A stretch of DNA of 64,000 bases, from contig JBCAQO010000007.1 in assembly GCA_039111635.1 (NCBI GenBank), forward strand, positions 2,542,001 to 2,606,000. The letters are read 5' to 3'. The stretch's first letter is position 1. Every line of letters starts with the position of its first letter. The notes beneath the pieces are model-generated. The model worked only from the letters and a program-made list of their open reading frames with translations. It ran no database searches and was not told the DNA's origin. The stretch is from Heterobasidion occidentale. Taxonomy: Eukaryota; Basidiomycota; Agaricomycetes; Russulales; Bondarzewiaceae. The translations under genes and the position numbers were made by a program. Below, piece by piece: positions 12,717-23,789 of this stretch.

Positions 12717-15100
12717 CTAGTACACCTTGGCGACCATTAAAACCTCTTGCAATGCGTCTACATACTTCTGGAATTCAAGCTGTGAGCAAGCAAGGGCACG
12801 CCGGAACATCTCTTCAAATAGACTTTCGAAACCTCGGATGACGGGATACTGGCCCACGCCATGCCCTCTCACGTTCAAGCAGCACCGTGTCACCTCGTCC
12901 TCCTCCTTCTCGGCGTACCCAGCCCACCTGCAACCGTAGGATCGGCCTTCTCGAACGACACCTTAGAGTGAGGGCCCCGGAGACCTGGAGGGTTGACGGT
13001 GGTCGCCAGATCGAGGAAGAGCGCGACGTGTTTTGGCTTGAAGAGCGCACCGTTTTTGCACGATGAAAGGGCAGGTCAAGCCTTCAGCGTGCATTTCCTG
13101 TCCCCAGTCGATCTCATTTGATCTGGTACGGGATAAGTACGAATTTCTTCAAAACAATCGGCTCCTCGATGTTTCCCTCGTAGCCCACGAGAAATCATCC
13201 ATCACTGGATGACCGACTTTGCACTGCACCGCGCAAGTGCGAGTCCAGAGCTCGCATAGAAATTTGTGCGTGATTTTGTCGATGTCAGTGTCAACTTGCA
13301 CGAAATGCGTAAAGTTAAGCCAAACACCGCTCCCCAGGACATGGCCTAGCATCCAAGAGACCTCTGGTCCTTTTCCTTAGAAAGACCCAAGTCGTCTCCG
13401 AGCAAGGTGACGAGAAATTGACTGAAGGTCATGGCTGAGATGGCGTCAAGATGTCTGTCTTCTTTTGTCTGAACAAATCGGCCTCCATGGGGAAGGGTCG
13501 CCTTGTCGCGGGCCAGTGTCATGAGGAGCCGGCCGCACAAGTCACCTTGTATGCCTCGATCGAGCACAACTCCATTGAGAACAAGCTTTTCGAGCAAGTC
13601 CATCGCGACATTATACGTATTACCTTTTTGATTCAACTCTTGGGCCGCAGCAATAGCGAGAAGCGGTTCGGAGGGCGCTTTGGTGCTGACCCCGCCGCGG
13701 ACGACACCCATCAACATGCGCATGTGTCGGGCCACTGCGGTCTCTGCCACCGGACTTGCGGCTGCGTTGTCGGCAACTTCGAGAAGGACTCGACTTGCGA
13801 AGGCGGCAAACACATGATGCTGATCGTTCGGGTTGAAATTATAGATACCGAAAAGCCTGAGTATGGCCTCGCGCAACAGATCGATCGTTCCACAAGTCTT
13901 TCAAAGCTGAACAGGCGCCGTTAAAAGAGATATAAGAGTGTACAGCGCGGCTGATACGAACCGACGCCCGAAGAATTTGAGGTTGTGCAACATCAGTGCA
14001 TCTTCCGGCTTCTCTAGTCGTTCCAGGGCCTCCTCCCTGAACTGATCAAATCCCAGGTAGACCCAGACAGGCAAAGGAATGTATAGATCTGCGAGAAACC
14101 CGAAAGTAGACGGAATTTCCTTTTGCATGGCCAGTGGAGGTACAGACGCCTCTGTGTCCACAAAAAGGTGCCAAAATACGATACCATGAGAATCTCCGCA
14201 ACCGTCGGCAGCTTTGATGATGCGCCCCAGAGCGTCCAGCGACATCCGTCCAGTGGGAGCGTTCAGACCCCCTATTCCGCGATATTTCCTGTTGAGAGCA
14301 GTGCACCCATCGAAGGCAAGGATGACTCGACTGTAACCAAGCGCGTGCAGTTTCGTGGCGAGGGCTTGCATTCTGGGTTGAACAAGATGAAAGAATGCTT
14401 CTGAATCCCGACCGAAGACAACTTCAGTCTTTCGTTCAGTCGAGTTGGATATCGTCTCTTCGAGTTTGGTCTCGTAATCTGCGAGGATCTGCTCTGCACG
14501 CCTCGCGACCTCGATGAACTGCTGACGGCGACTGGTTTCAGGGAGTTCCATCCGCCATGCACGCATCACCTCTTTGGGCGATGGCGATTGCTCCATCGCG
14601 TCTGTCACAACCTCTAACAGTGCTCCATAAAATGCCGCTGCTAGTTCTTCGCCCTATCATGATGCAATGACAACGACGAATTCTCGTGCCAACATGTAGG
14701 ATGACTTGCAATGAACCGGGATCCATGATCCTGTGCAAAAATTCGGAAACTTCTGGATCCAGCGGAGGCCAGTGATTTTTTTTGGTCATCCTCGCTTTGC
14801 AAGTAGATACTTAGTGTCGGGACCTGAGAGTGTACAGATCAAGAGAGAGAGGGCAAACAGTGTATACAAAGTACGCACATGGCTTCCTAACTCTTCAACG
14901 AGACGTGATTTTCCGGTGCCGTGGACTGCTAAATACTGATATTTTTCCGTGATATGTGTCATCCCTATACATAGATTCATATTTGGAAAGGGCTTGAAGG
15001 AACTCGTCGACTGCCCCGCCTCGGTATTTTTGATGAAAGGCCTTGTCTAATCTCATCGCCTGCTCTTCTCTATTTAAAAGTCCGAATATGTCAACGCTGA
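12717..15100 (-). CDS. Large P-loop protein, Agaricomycete-type family, function unknown
   Basis: A multi-exon minus-strand gene ending at TAG 12719-12717 (last exon ...YVDALQEVLMVAKVY). Visible in order: DKAFHQKYRGGAVDEFLQAL (about 15030), a Walker A motif GTGKSRLVEELG (14920-14885), an intron, PPLDPEVSEFLHRI (about 14765), a long exon 14608-13901 with SRVILAFDGCTAL, a second exon 13876-13346 (FGIYNFNPNDQHHVFAAFASRV), then WLNFTHFVQVDTD (about 13320-13280) and a C-terminal exon DEVTRCCLNVRGHGVGQYPV (12900-12841). The order P-loop, PP-x-D, then WxNFTHF resembles a family I remember as expanded in mushroom fungi, often annotated only as hypothetical. No catalytic activity beyond nucleotide binding can be inferred. 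A frame change just before the P-loop may be another indel. The N-terminus is not resolved and may extend to about 15590. Confidence 0.6.
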
Positions 15101-16320
15101 TTCAGACGGACAAAGGTGACGAGACCGACTCACGCGGTCTCCAGCAAATCGTCATGATGACTTCGAGCATGTCAAACAATGCATAAGAGCGATAAGCGTT
15201 GACCACGTACTGCATGTGTTCAAAAGGAATTCTACCGCATGTTCGTGAGCGAGTAAAAGGTCGTGAGCTCGCGGCGGGCTTCAGTTGACGGAGTTGGTTT
15301 TTTGTCGCCTCCATGGAAGAGGGCATTCGAGAGGACAGCGAATTTACCCTGAGGTAGCGTGGCAAGGATGCCTAGTGGATTGCATGAAATTCTGGGGGAT
15401 CATCGAGGCCGTGAGATCCGGGTGGAGGGAGCGTTGGACCTCAGTCTTCGCTGAATCGTAGTAATCCAAGATGAGCAAAATATGTCCCTCTTGTACATCC
15501 GATCTGTTGAGAGCTTGGAACCAGCTGATGAGCTGCTGTGTTGGATTGGCGGTCGAAGTATCAGACATATCCACAGGGGGTCTCAGCAATGTTTGTGCGT
15601 TGGAACAGGAGTTGAGAGAATGGGAGTAGAAACTGAAAGGGACTTCGCCAAGCGCGTCGCCGTCACATGCGGTCCTCAGCTGAGGTAAGGCGAGGCACGT
15701 GAGGAGGGGGAGGGCGCAGGCGGTGCCGCTGCAGTGCGTGGCAATGGATGGAGCCTGTCAGAGACGTCTGAACAGCCGCGAAGCATCACGTATGTACAAT
15801 CATTGGACCTGCCGGGTTTTCCCAGGCCTGAAATACTGACTGTATGCTACTCGTGTATCATACTGGGTGTGCATATGCATGACAAGTGTTTGATTCATGC
15901 GTCTGAAGTATGGCCCTAGCCGCAATCTCGAGTCTCTCCTGAGTCCTGCACACCGCAGTCGAGATGCCGCGGACACATGCAGAGCGATAGCCAAATGTCG
16001 GGCACATAGTACGTGACTGAATTTGCACCTCTTCTTAGATAACCTGCCTGTAACTATGGTGGGAATGGATACCGAGACAGGGCGTATGCTTGGACCTCGC
16101 TGCGGTCTATCAGAAGTCAAATTTCGTAAACAAAAAGTGCTCGCGAGGCCTGGCGGAATTCATCAGCGATGGAAAGTTTTACATAGTTGTAATTCATCCA
16201 AATGTCGATGAGAGCCTTGATTGAACTCCACTGACATGCCCCTGTGCCCCTCTGTCTGTCGCACACCAATCGCTGTATGCTCAGTAATTCGCCGCCAGGC
16301 GCTTCATGACGTACTCCGTC
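15101..16320 (-). other. Unresolved region, possible upstream exons
   Basis: Minus-strand open frames at 15589-15344 (contains GHILLILDYYDSAKTEVQ) and 15365-15102 (HMQYVVNAYRSYALFDMLEV) look protein-like and sit upstream of the P-loop gene in the same direction. They may be its 5' exons, but the joins are not clear. Nothing is recognised in 15700-16320. Confidence 0.35.
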
Positions 16321-16329
16321 GCCTGCAGT

Positions 16330-17987
16330 CAAATTAACCACGCGAACATCAGTCGATGCTGTAAGGTGGAGAGTGCGACGGCCTACGAGATTGGTTCGTA
16401 GCGTTTCGGTCTGTTGCATCAAACGTGCCGGGGAGCACTCGATGACCGTGTCAAAATCTGAGTAGCGATTCTCAGGTGGCGGTTACTGAAAGAGTGAGAC
16501 GGACTTGCCGTGGAGCAGAACTATAATGGAATCATGAAATTGCCTTGTGAATAGTAGCGCAATAGGATAAATAGAAACGCATATAGCTTACATATGGTAT
16601 AGAATACCGCTCGGGAGTCATTCCATCGGGGAGACAAGTCCCTGCGGCGCCTGCACGCGGTGTATCGTACTTCGAACAACGTCATTCGACCCTACGATAT
16701 CCCACACATACAAATGGCATCGTAGTATGGTTAGCACAGAGCCGCTGATGCAAATCGAGACTTCATTTACATCGCATCATGAGATCGCCGGCATTGACGA
16801 TAAGCGCGTCTTTGACAGGGGGCACCGCCTATACAGGACGCAGGTCGTATACATGAGTGTTTGGTTGAAAGGGGAAAGACAGAAGGGGCTTACCCGGAAC
16901 ACGCCAGGCTCGTTGATATCCTCGACTTCGAGCCCACCCAGACATCGTCCTGCACAAGAGCGTGATAGATCCAAAATCTGAATGAGCGCCAATGCGGGCG
17001 ATCGAATTCGCGGCGAGCGCGGAGACTGGAACACTAATCTCGTCGATGCATAGGATGGATTTAAAGGCATAGCATTAGGGGTCAATGCGCGCGATATTCG
17101 AGAAGCCTTCTTGCCTAGGATAGTGCAACAGCCGCAGCTGGTTGTCTGGTTCCTTATGAAACTGATCGAAGAAGTCCTCGGGGAGATGAAGGCCGAGCGC
17201 AATGGCGGAGAGGATTTTGTACTTGATCTCGTCGCACAACCTGTGGGCACTCAGTTCGTGGATAGGTATTCAAACCCGACGAGCGAACGGCTGATATGAA
17301 CGGAGGCTGACCCAGAAAAAGTTCCAAGCAAGCTTCTTTGAATCCAGGCAAGACATCCTCTGGTAACCAAATATTAGGCTGCATGCTGTCTTCTTCACGC
17401 CGACCTGCAGAATGAAGGGCTTGTGAGCGGATCATATGACGAGCCTAGCGCTTGTGAATGAATGGTCATGACGTGCCTCGAAACTCTCTTTCGTCAGCGC
17501 CTTCGCTCTGTTGCAGAGATTTCCTTCTCATCGTAGATGTGCTGAGACACTTTCTCGACACCTGGAGCCGAGTAGCCTGTATATATGTGATACAAATGAG
17601 ACATCTCGCCGTTTTACCGATACCATCAATGCGCACCACGGTGATGTGTGCCAGAAGAGGGTGCGGGGCAAGCTGTTTATTTCCTTGGCTGAGAAAAGAA
17701 CTTTTTGGACTATCAAGGTGTCAGATATCCGGAAGAAACTCATGAATAAAACGATGAGCACCCAATCAAACATCGCTGGACAGATGATACGGTTGGTCGG
17801 AGTGGTCAGATTGGTAAACTCGATAGCGTACTCTGTGTCTTGTCCTTGGGGAGGCCATGATGACCAAGTAACGAAACCGATCTCTTTAAACGATTCCAGC
17901 ATCGCATCTGCGACGGACTGCTTGTTGAGCCATCGAGGAAGGAAGCAAAGTCGACGATAGCGTTTTGGCGTCGTTGGGCTGTGTCAT
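16330..17987 (-). CDS. 2-oxoglutarate/Fe(II)-dependent oxygenase, isopenicillin-N-synthase-like
   Basis: A minus-strand multi-exon gene for a non-haem iron oxygenase that uses 2-oxoglutarate and O2. Blocks seen in family order: VDFASFLDG and MLESFKEIGFVT (N-terminal DIOX_N region, about 17965-17870), GYSAP..EKVSQHIYDEKEI (about 17570-17510), NIWLPEDVLPGF, ILSAIALGLHLPEDFFDQ (17216-17163), LRLLHYPRQ, then the iron ligands HxD in AHSDFGSITLL (16984-16976), VNAGDLMMR, the distal His in STIHRV (16662-16660), ERYSIPYFC with the 2-OG-binding Arg-x-Ser, and DFDTVIECSPARL. Clear introns include the one ending TATAG before AVPPVKDALIVNAG. Frame changes without an intron occur at DFASFLDG/KQSVADAM and twice after SITLL. 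The substrate is unknown. The exact start (ATG 17987) and stop are approximate. Confidence 0.75.
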
Positions 17988-20136
17988 GTTGAGGTAAAAC
18001 TCCGCGACTATTTGTTCGAGCTTCCGGCTGCCAGTACTCGCGCTCACGATCTTTGACTCGGGTTGGACTGACGAACAGAGACGACGAACACTCAGAATGG
18101 TTGACACAGAGCGAGAGTCTCTCCCCTTGATAAGAACGACCGATTTAGCCCGGGGCGTGTCGACCAACACCAACCAAGCAGCCTGCGCTAGCGGACTGTG
18201 AATCGCTCAAAGGCGATTCTGTACTCATTTTGGCCGTGACATCGGTGATTGATTGGAAGATTGAGATGAATCGCATACAAAGCTTACAGAAGTTGCTAAA
18301 AAACAAGACCTGAGAAGGACGGAAATCAGACGAGATCTAGAATTCACAGCACATAGTTCCAGGCATCATAAACCCCGAGCAGGAGTGGGTACAAAGACGA
18401 TCGATGGCGGGATGACGATGACAGAGCGAATCTCTGAAGCTGAAGGGCTCAAGAGTGCGGCATGAGACATGTTTCGCGACGTAGTATATGGCGCCAGATT
18501 GCGTCAGTTTCATTTTGAGCATATGCTTCCCGCCTCGCGGACGAGAATAATAAACGCGACTGCATCTCCACCACAATTCACGCAAAATAGTATGCCCCAT
18601 GAGATATTGAATTTCCTATTTCCAGTTCAAATTGGACCATTCGGGAATGCACGGGACACTGGCCCGCGGCGTTTCTTTCTGTGATAAAACGACTTTAAGC
18701 AGTCGCATCACGATGACCGAACATCGACAAGCGGTTTCAAGTACGACTAGGACCTACTTTAGCCTCCGCGGCCGGCTGGTCTGGCCAATTGGTCGATCTT
18801 TTTGTTAGCATCTGTTTCGACTTGAGGGCTGTGTCTTCGCACTGAATTTCGGATCCCCCGACCACTTTGCTCTGGATAAAGCGACGCAAGAGCCTGCAAA
18901 GAGATCCTGTGAGATGCAATCCGCCTTCCGCACATTCTCTGAATGCGTACGATACTCGCCTTGCCGCATGCTCTGTTCACCTCAACACTGATTCTTGATC
19001 ATAGCATATGCGTGATAGGAGATGAACGAACGTACTGTGTTCGCACAGCAGGCACTCGTACAACCGAGGCAGTGCAACGTCGAGCCCATGCCTCATCATT
19101 CACCCATCGTTCAATGTGACCGAGTCAAATCGGTGCAGGAGAAATCGCACTGCCAGCCGAATGATGGAGACTCGTCCAGAAAGTCAGGACTCGGTAGCGA
19201 CTCGCTGGGATGTTTGTCAGCCGGCTTGAGCCCAGTACAGGCGCGCACCTTCTTTGCATCGAGAACGGCGGGGTGTGGAAAAGATTCGCGAGGGGATTGG
19301 TAGACGTGAGCGACATCGCTGAGATAGAGGTTAGTTGATGCATGATATCGATGATCCGGCCCCAGAATGTACGATTGACGAAGACTCACCTCGCGGATAT
19401 CTTTGTTTGTTATCTTAGCTTGTGATCTTAGACAGTCGAGTATATTGGAATATGTACCGCTCATGATGCTTTACATCACGGGGGCCGTAAGTGCAATGAG
19501 CAATTGTGCCGTGGGAAAAGGTCGGGACGCTCTGGCGTCGATGTATGTTGTCTGTTTCGTTGGAGGAGTGAAGGTCAATGGTGTGATGAGGGTGCATGTT
19601 TAGGTGATAAATCTTCCTACGATGGGTGCCGTTTGTTCATTACGGGCTGTAGATGATGAACGCGAGGGGTACTGCAGGGTGACAGAGTGCGATTTCCTCT
19701 GTATTTTTGATACATACCACAATACTCGAATTCTGCATGTCCCCACACTCAGGCGCACAAAAGGGTGCCCTGGACTAAGTTGGCACCTTTCTGCATCATA
19801 GTCCAGTTCGAATTGGACCAGTCAAGAAATCAGAGGAACGCTACCTGCGTGTATTTCTCGTGATTGAACAGCTCAAACACTTGCATCACCAGTGGGTTCA
19901 AAATCGACAGGTAGTTTCAAAAGTGACAAGGACCCGACTTCGTCCGGCGCACCCAATCGAAACAGCGGCTGAACAACAAGTCCGACAAGACATAGGCCAA
20001 ACTTGTCGATGCTGATTCGACGAGAGCCATCTACGGACAGAGGTGAAGCAGGAACTGTGCGCATCAGCGTCTTCTGCACCATGCAACGAGCACCGTACGA
20101 TACTACGTGCGGCGCGCGTATTGTAGACGAGCTCTC
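17988..20136. other. Unresolved host sequence up to scaffold gap
   Basis: Contains minus-strand frames with intron-like signals (for example GTGAGT...CTCAG inside 19464-19111) and a protein-like stretch GSLSLLKLPVDFEPTGDASV at about 19935-19876. I cannot assign a family. This sequence is unique in the window, unlike the copia DNA on the other side of the gap. Confidence 0.35.
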
Positions 20137-20236
20137 NNNNNNNNNNNNNNNNNNNNNNNNNNNNNNNNNNNNNNNNNNNNNNNNNNNNNNNNNNNNNNNN
20201 NNNNNNNNNNNNNNNNNNNNNNNNNNNNNNNNNNNN
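20137..20236. other. Assembly gap (100 N)
   Basis: Exactly 100 Ns, the usual placeholder for a gap of unknown length. Copia integrase sequence runs into it from the right (minus strand); unrelated single-copy-looking sequence lies to the left. Adjacency of the two sides is a scaffolding statement, not contiguous sequence. Confidence 0.99.
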
Positions 20237-22347
20237 GCACTCCATATGCGATCCAAATCCATCCCTTTTGTCCCTCTGCACATGCACATAAGCCAAGCAG
20301 CCCCAGACCCGCAAGTGCGAAAACGTCCGGCTTCTTCCCATTGACCATCTCAAATGGCGTCTTGCCCTTCAGGGTAGACGTCCAGAGTCGATTCCAGACG
20401 TGCACATAAGCAGCTAGAGCCTCGCCCCAGAAAACAAGCGGCAAACGCGATTCAGAGAGCATGGCAGTGAGGGCCTCCATGATGGTGCGATTGGCACGCT
20501 CTGCCACGCCGTTCTGCTGTGGCCGATTGCGTGCCGTGTGCCTCCTAGCGATCCCATGCTCCAAACAAAACACGTCCCAGGCATTGGACATGTACTCTCC
20601 TCCCTTGTCATCCTGCAGAGCCAAAATGCGCTGTCCAGTGAGGTTCTCCACATAGGCCTTGTAGCGCTTGAAGGCCTCAAACGCGTCGCTCTTCAAGCGC
20701 AGGACATAGACCACTTTGAGCTTGGTGAACTCATCAATGAAGGTGATCCAGTAGCGCATTCCAGAGTGAGTGGCAACAGGGAGAGGACCATGGAGATCAG
20801 AGTGGACGAGTTCAAGCGGTTTGGAGGTCACAGAGCCAGTGGAAGGGAAGGGTGAGCGTGCATCTTGCCAGAGAGACAGGGCTCGCACACAGGGTCAGGC
20901 TGCACGTCCGAATCGAGCTGTAGACCAGTAACGAGTCGTTCCTTGACCATCTTCTGCACCCCAGCATAGTGGTGGTGACAGAGACGACGATGCCACAGGG
21001 ACAAATCAAGAGGGAGAGTAGAAGCGGCACTAGCAGACTGCAAAACAACGGTGGAGGTGGTCCCTTGGAGATAAGCGTTGTTGGAACCATCAGGAACGAC
21101 CGCCATAAACCACACTGCACCGTCCCGGGAGAAATGCATCGAAGATCCTTCTATTAGCACAGAAAAGTGCTTGTGCTGAGTCAAATACAGCACAGACAGG
21201 AGATTACAGCCAAGATCAGGGACATGCAGGACGTTTGAGAACTCCACAGATTGCGCCCTCTTGCCTCCAACAACCGGATTGAACACCACAGTCCCAACAC
21301 CAGCAGAGTAGATGACAGACGAGTCTGCAAGACGAATGGGGACGATGAAGGGACGATAGTTGCGAAGCCAGTGGCGATGGGGCGTCATATGAGAGGTCGC
21401 ACCTGTGTCCGCGTTCCAATCGAGGTCAGTGACGAGTGAGGGGGCTGTGGACGCAGGGGATGGAGCAGGGGAACGAAAACTTGTATTGCCTGCAAACTGC
21501 ATCGGACCAGAGGCCTCAGGGGCCTGAACCGAGTGGGCCTGGTGTGGCTTCGACTTCTTCAGCTCCTCATTGATCCTCTTGAAGCACCTGTCATCAGTGT
21601 GGCCAGTGGCACCGCAGAAGTCGCACTTGTACTGCTTCCTGGGCTGCTTGGAACGTTTGTAGGAGGTAGAGGAAGAGGAGGGGGATGAAGGAAAGGATGC
21701 CACAAGGGCCTGTGCAGAGTCTGTGGCATCAGAACGACGCGCACGGTTCAAATCCTCGCGCCTGAACGCGTCCTCGAGCTTGGAACGAGACAAGACGTCC
21801 ATGAGACTGAGGGAGGAGCGGAAGGTGTCAAACTCGGAGGGGAGAGACCACAAGAGCGCCATGCAAGTCAGCTCCTCGTCCTGCTTCTTGAGATCGAAGC
21901 CAGAGTCGCGGAGGTTCCTCAGGACGCGCATAGACTCGTCCACACGATGAATGAGGGACTGGAGGGACTCATCGTTGCGCTTCTTGATTGAAAAGAGGTC
22001 CTCCATCGCGTTGAAACGCGATCCAGCAGACTTCTTGTTGAACTGCTCCTCCAGTGTGGTCCAAATGGCAATGGGGTCGTCCTCAATGCCGTCCAAAACG
22101 CCTCTGAACTGCTCCTCAACCGAAAGTAAGAGCGCACCAGCAGCCTTCTGAGCGTTCCTCTTCCACTCTGCCACCTCCCTTGCCTCAGCAGGCTTCTCCT
22201 TCGTGCCAACAGGGGCTGTCTCATCACCAGAGACCAAAAGCCACAGGCCTTTGAGACGAAGCCAGGCCTTGATCTCCTTGGACCAGGAAGGATAGTTGCG
22301 ATTATTGAGAGGGAGACAGAAGGGAGAGCGAATGAGGGGTCAGACAT
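20237..22347 (-). pseudogene. C1 copia gag-protease-integrase polyprotein, frameshifted fragment
   Basis: Starts at ATG 22347 (MSDPSFALPSV). Order: Gag (AEWKRNAQKAAGALLLS, EEQFNKKSAGSRFNAMEDLFSI), CCHC knuckle CDFCGATGHTDDRC (about 21625-21584), aspartic protease DTGATSH (about 21400), integrase zinc finger LWHRRLCHHH...CEPCLSGK, catalytic D in VHSDLHGPLP, and D..E in DDKGGEY. Compared with copy C2 it lacks one C in the gag 5' end (near 22312) and one G near 20850, which split the reading frame in two places. It ends in the gap with no reverse transcriptase present. Confidence 0.88.
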
Positions 22348-22528
22348 GGTGTGGCACGAGTGGCACGAGCAGGGAAAGGTGTTGGAAGCGATGTGGGATG
22401 ATAGGAAAGGCAGGAAAGCAATGGGGAAGATGTGGCAGCAATGGGGTGTGGCCAGAAAGGTGTGGCACAGCAGAGGGGAGACCAGAAAGTGTCGATAAAA
22501 CGATGTAGAGCAAAGTCGCTAGAGCGCA

Positions 22529-22539
22529 GGCCCATAACC
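22529..22539 (-). other. Primer binding site of C1 (initiator tRNA-Met half-molecule type)
   Basis: Directly next to the LTR edge the minus strand reads GGTTATGGGCC, complementary to the anticodon region (CAU) of initiator tRNA-Met. This is the classical copia-type half-tRNA primer site. Confidence 0.7.
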
Positions 22540-23070
22540 TGTTGAGCGCAGTGACAACGAAGCGACTGGCACAGAGAGAGTGCCAAAAAGAAGCTCTATA
22601 ACGACAGGACTGTGGTCCAGAGGGTAAGAGTCTAAAGTAGATACAAAGAACAGAAGGGAGCGCACCTGTGGTCCAGAGGGTAAGAGTCTGAAGAAAGAAT
22701 CGCCCTCGGACCACGGGTATTTAAGCTACAGAGAACAATAAGAAACGAAAAAGGAAGGTATGACATCAACGGGTCATTACAGGTGGTCCACCTTACAAAG
22801 CGGTCAAAAGCTCCACCTGGAGGTCGGTCCGGAGTGTCAGTGACATCACACAGGACCGCCTCAGCCGGCTAACCCGGTGAAACAACAGAAACAAAGTGAG
22901 ACAAGGTGGAAACAAAATGAGACAGTCCAAAAGGAGAAAGAAAGCAATATACCCGCTCTGGGAGTGGCTCTAGGGCCGCTCCCAGCTGCAGAGGCGAGTA
23001 ATCACTGAGTCCCATAGGTGGCACGCATGTGGCACCCATGCCACATCAACCAGAACGGCCACAAACAACA
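22540..23070 (-). repeat. Copia LTR (5' LTR of C1)
   Basis: 531 bp, bounded by TGTTG...CAACA read in element orientation. It contains a TTAAATA promoter-like box followed by two copies of a 24-bp block beginning AGACTCTTACCC. Six other full or partial copies of this LTR occur in the window. Confidence 0.9.
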
Positions 23071-23258
23071 CAGGGACCAGGTAGAGGCTGGTGTGATTGC
23101 GCCAGCCTATGTTCCTACTGCGGACAACGCTGCGGACATCCTGACGAAGGCTGTTCCACCTGAGAAGGTGAAGATTTGCTGCAGCTTGATGGGACTAGAG
23201 GATCTGCGGCATTAGGAGGGTGTTATGGACGCTCTAGAGGCGTGGAATCAGGAGGGTG
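23071..23258 (+). pseudogene. 3' tail of a copia pol gene (C3)
   Basis: Plus-strand end of copia RNase H: VEAGVIAPAYVPTADNAAD and ILTKAVPPEKVKICCSLMG, stop, then a purine-rich tract GAATCAGGAGGGTG that abuts the LTR at 23259. All upstream parts of this copy are absent because C1's LTR joins at 23071. Confidence 0.85.
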
Positions 23259-23789
23259 TGTTGTTTGTGGCCATTCTGGTTGATGTGGCATGGGTGCCAC
23301 ATGGGTGCCACCTTACGGACTCATTGATTACTCGCCTCTACAGCTGGGAGCGGCACTACAGCCACTCCCAGAGCGGGTATATTGCTTTCTTTCTCTTTTT
23401 GGACTGTCTCAATTTGTTTTCAATCTGTCTCACTTCGTTTCAGTTGTTTCACCGGGTTGGCTGACTCAGGTGGTCCTGTGTGATGTCATTGACACTCCGG
23501 ACCGACCTCCAGGTGGAGCTTTTGACCGCTTTGTAAGGTGGACCACCTGTAATGACCCGTTGATGTCATACTTTCCTTTTTCGTTTCTTATTGTTCTGTG
23601 TAGCTTAAATACCCGTGGTCCGAGGGCGATTCTTTCTTCAGACTCTTACCCTCTGGACCACAGGTGCGCTCCCTTCTGTTCGTTGTATTTACTTTAGACT
23701 CTTACCCTCTGGACCACAGTCCTGTTGTTATAGAGCTTCTTTTTGGCACTCTCTCTGTGCCAGTCGCTACATTCTCACTGCGCTCAACA
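23259..23789 (+). repeat. Copia 3' LTR of C3 (+)
   Basis: 531 bp TGTTG...CAACA in + orientation, preceded by a polypurine tract. It is the inverted partner of 22540-23070; the two LTR 5' ends face each other across 188 bp. Confidence 0.9.

Larger units (their letters stand above)
20237..23070 (-). mobile_element. Ty1/copia element C1, truncated by the gap
   Basis: A minus-strand copia element with its 5' LTR at 22540-23070, PBS next to it, gag and the integrase part of pol. The rest of pol and the 3' LTR are missing at the scaffold gap. Its 5' LTR abuts the pol tail of another copia copy on the + strand (23071 onward), so C1 inserted into, or recombined with, that copy. Confidence 0.88.

Noticed and set aside
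19111..19464. Possible cytochrome P450 N-terminal fragment on the minus strand
   Set aside because: Only a loose resemblance of an HVYQSPRESFPHP stretch; no haem-binding or ExxR motif follows.
22340..22714. Recurrent small ORF beginning VRGRFFLQTLTLWTT in many LTRs (also 23615, 25787, 29398-30342, 32187, 47922)
   Set aside because: It starts with GTG, not ATG, and is simply the copia LTR transcript region containing the doubled 24-bp block; in C2 it happens to stay open into gag.
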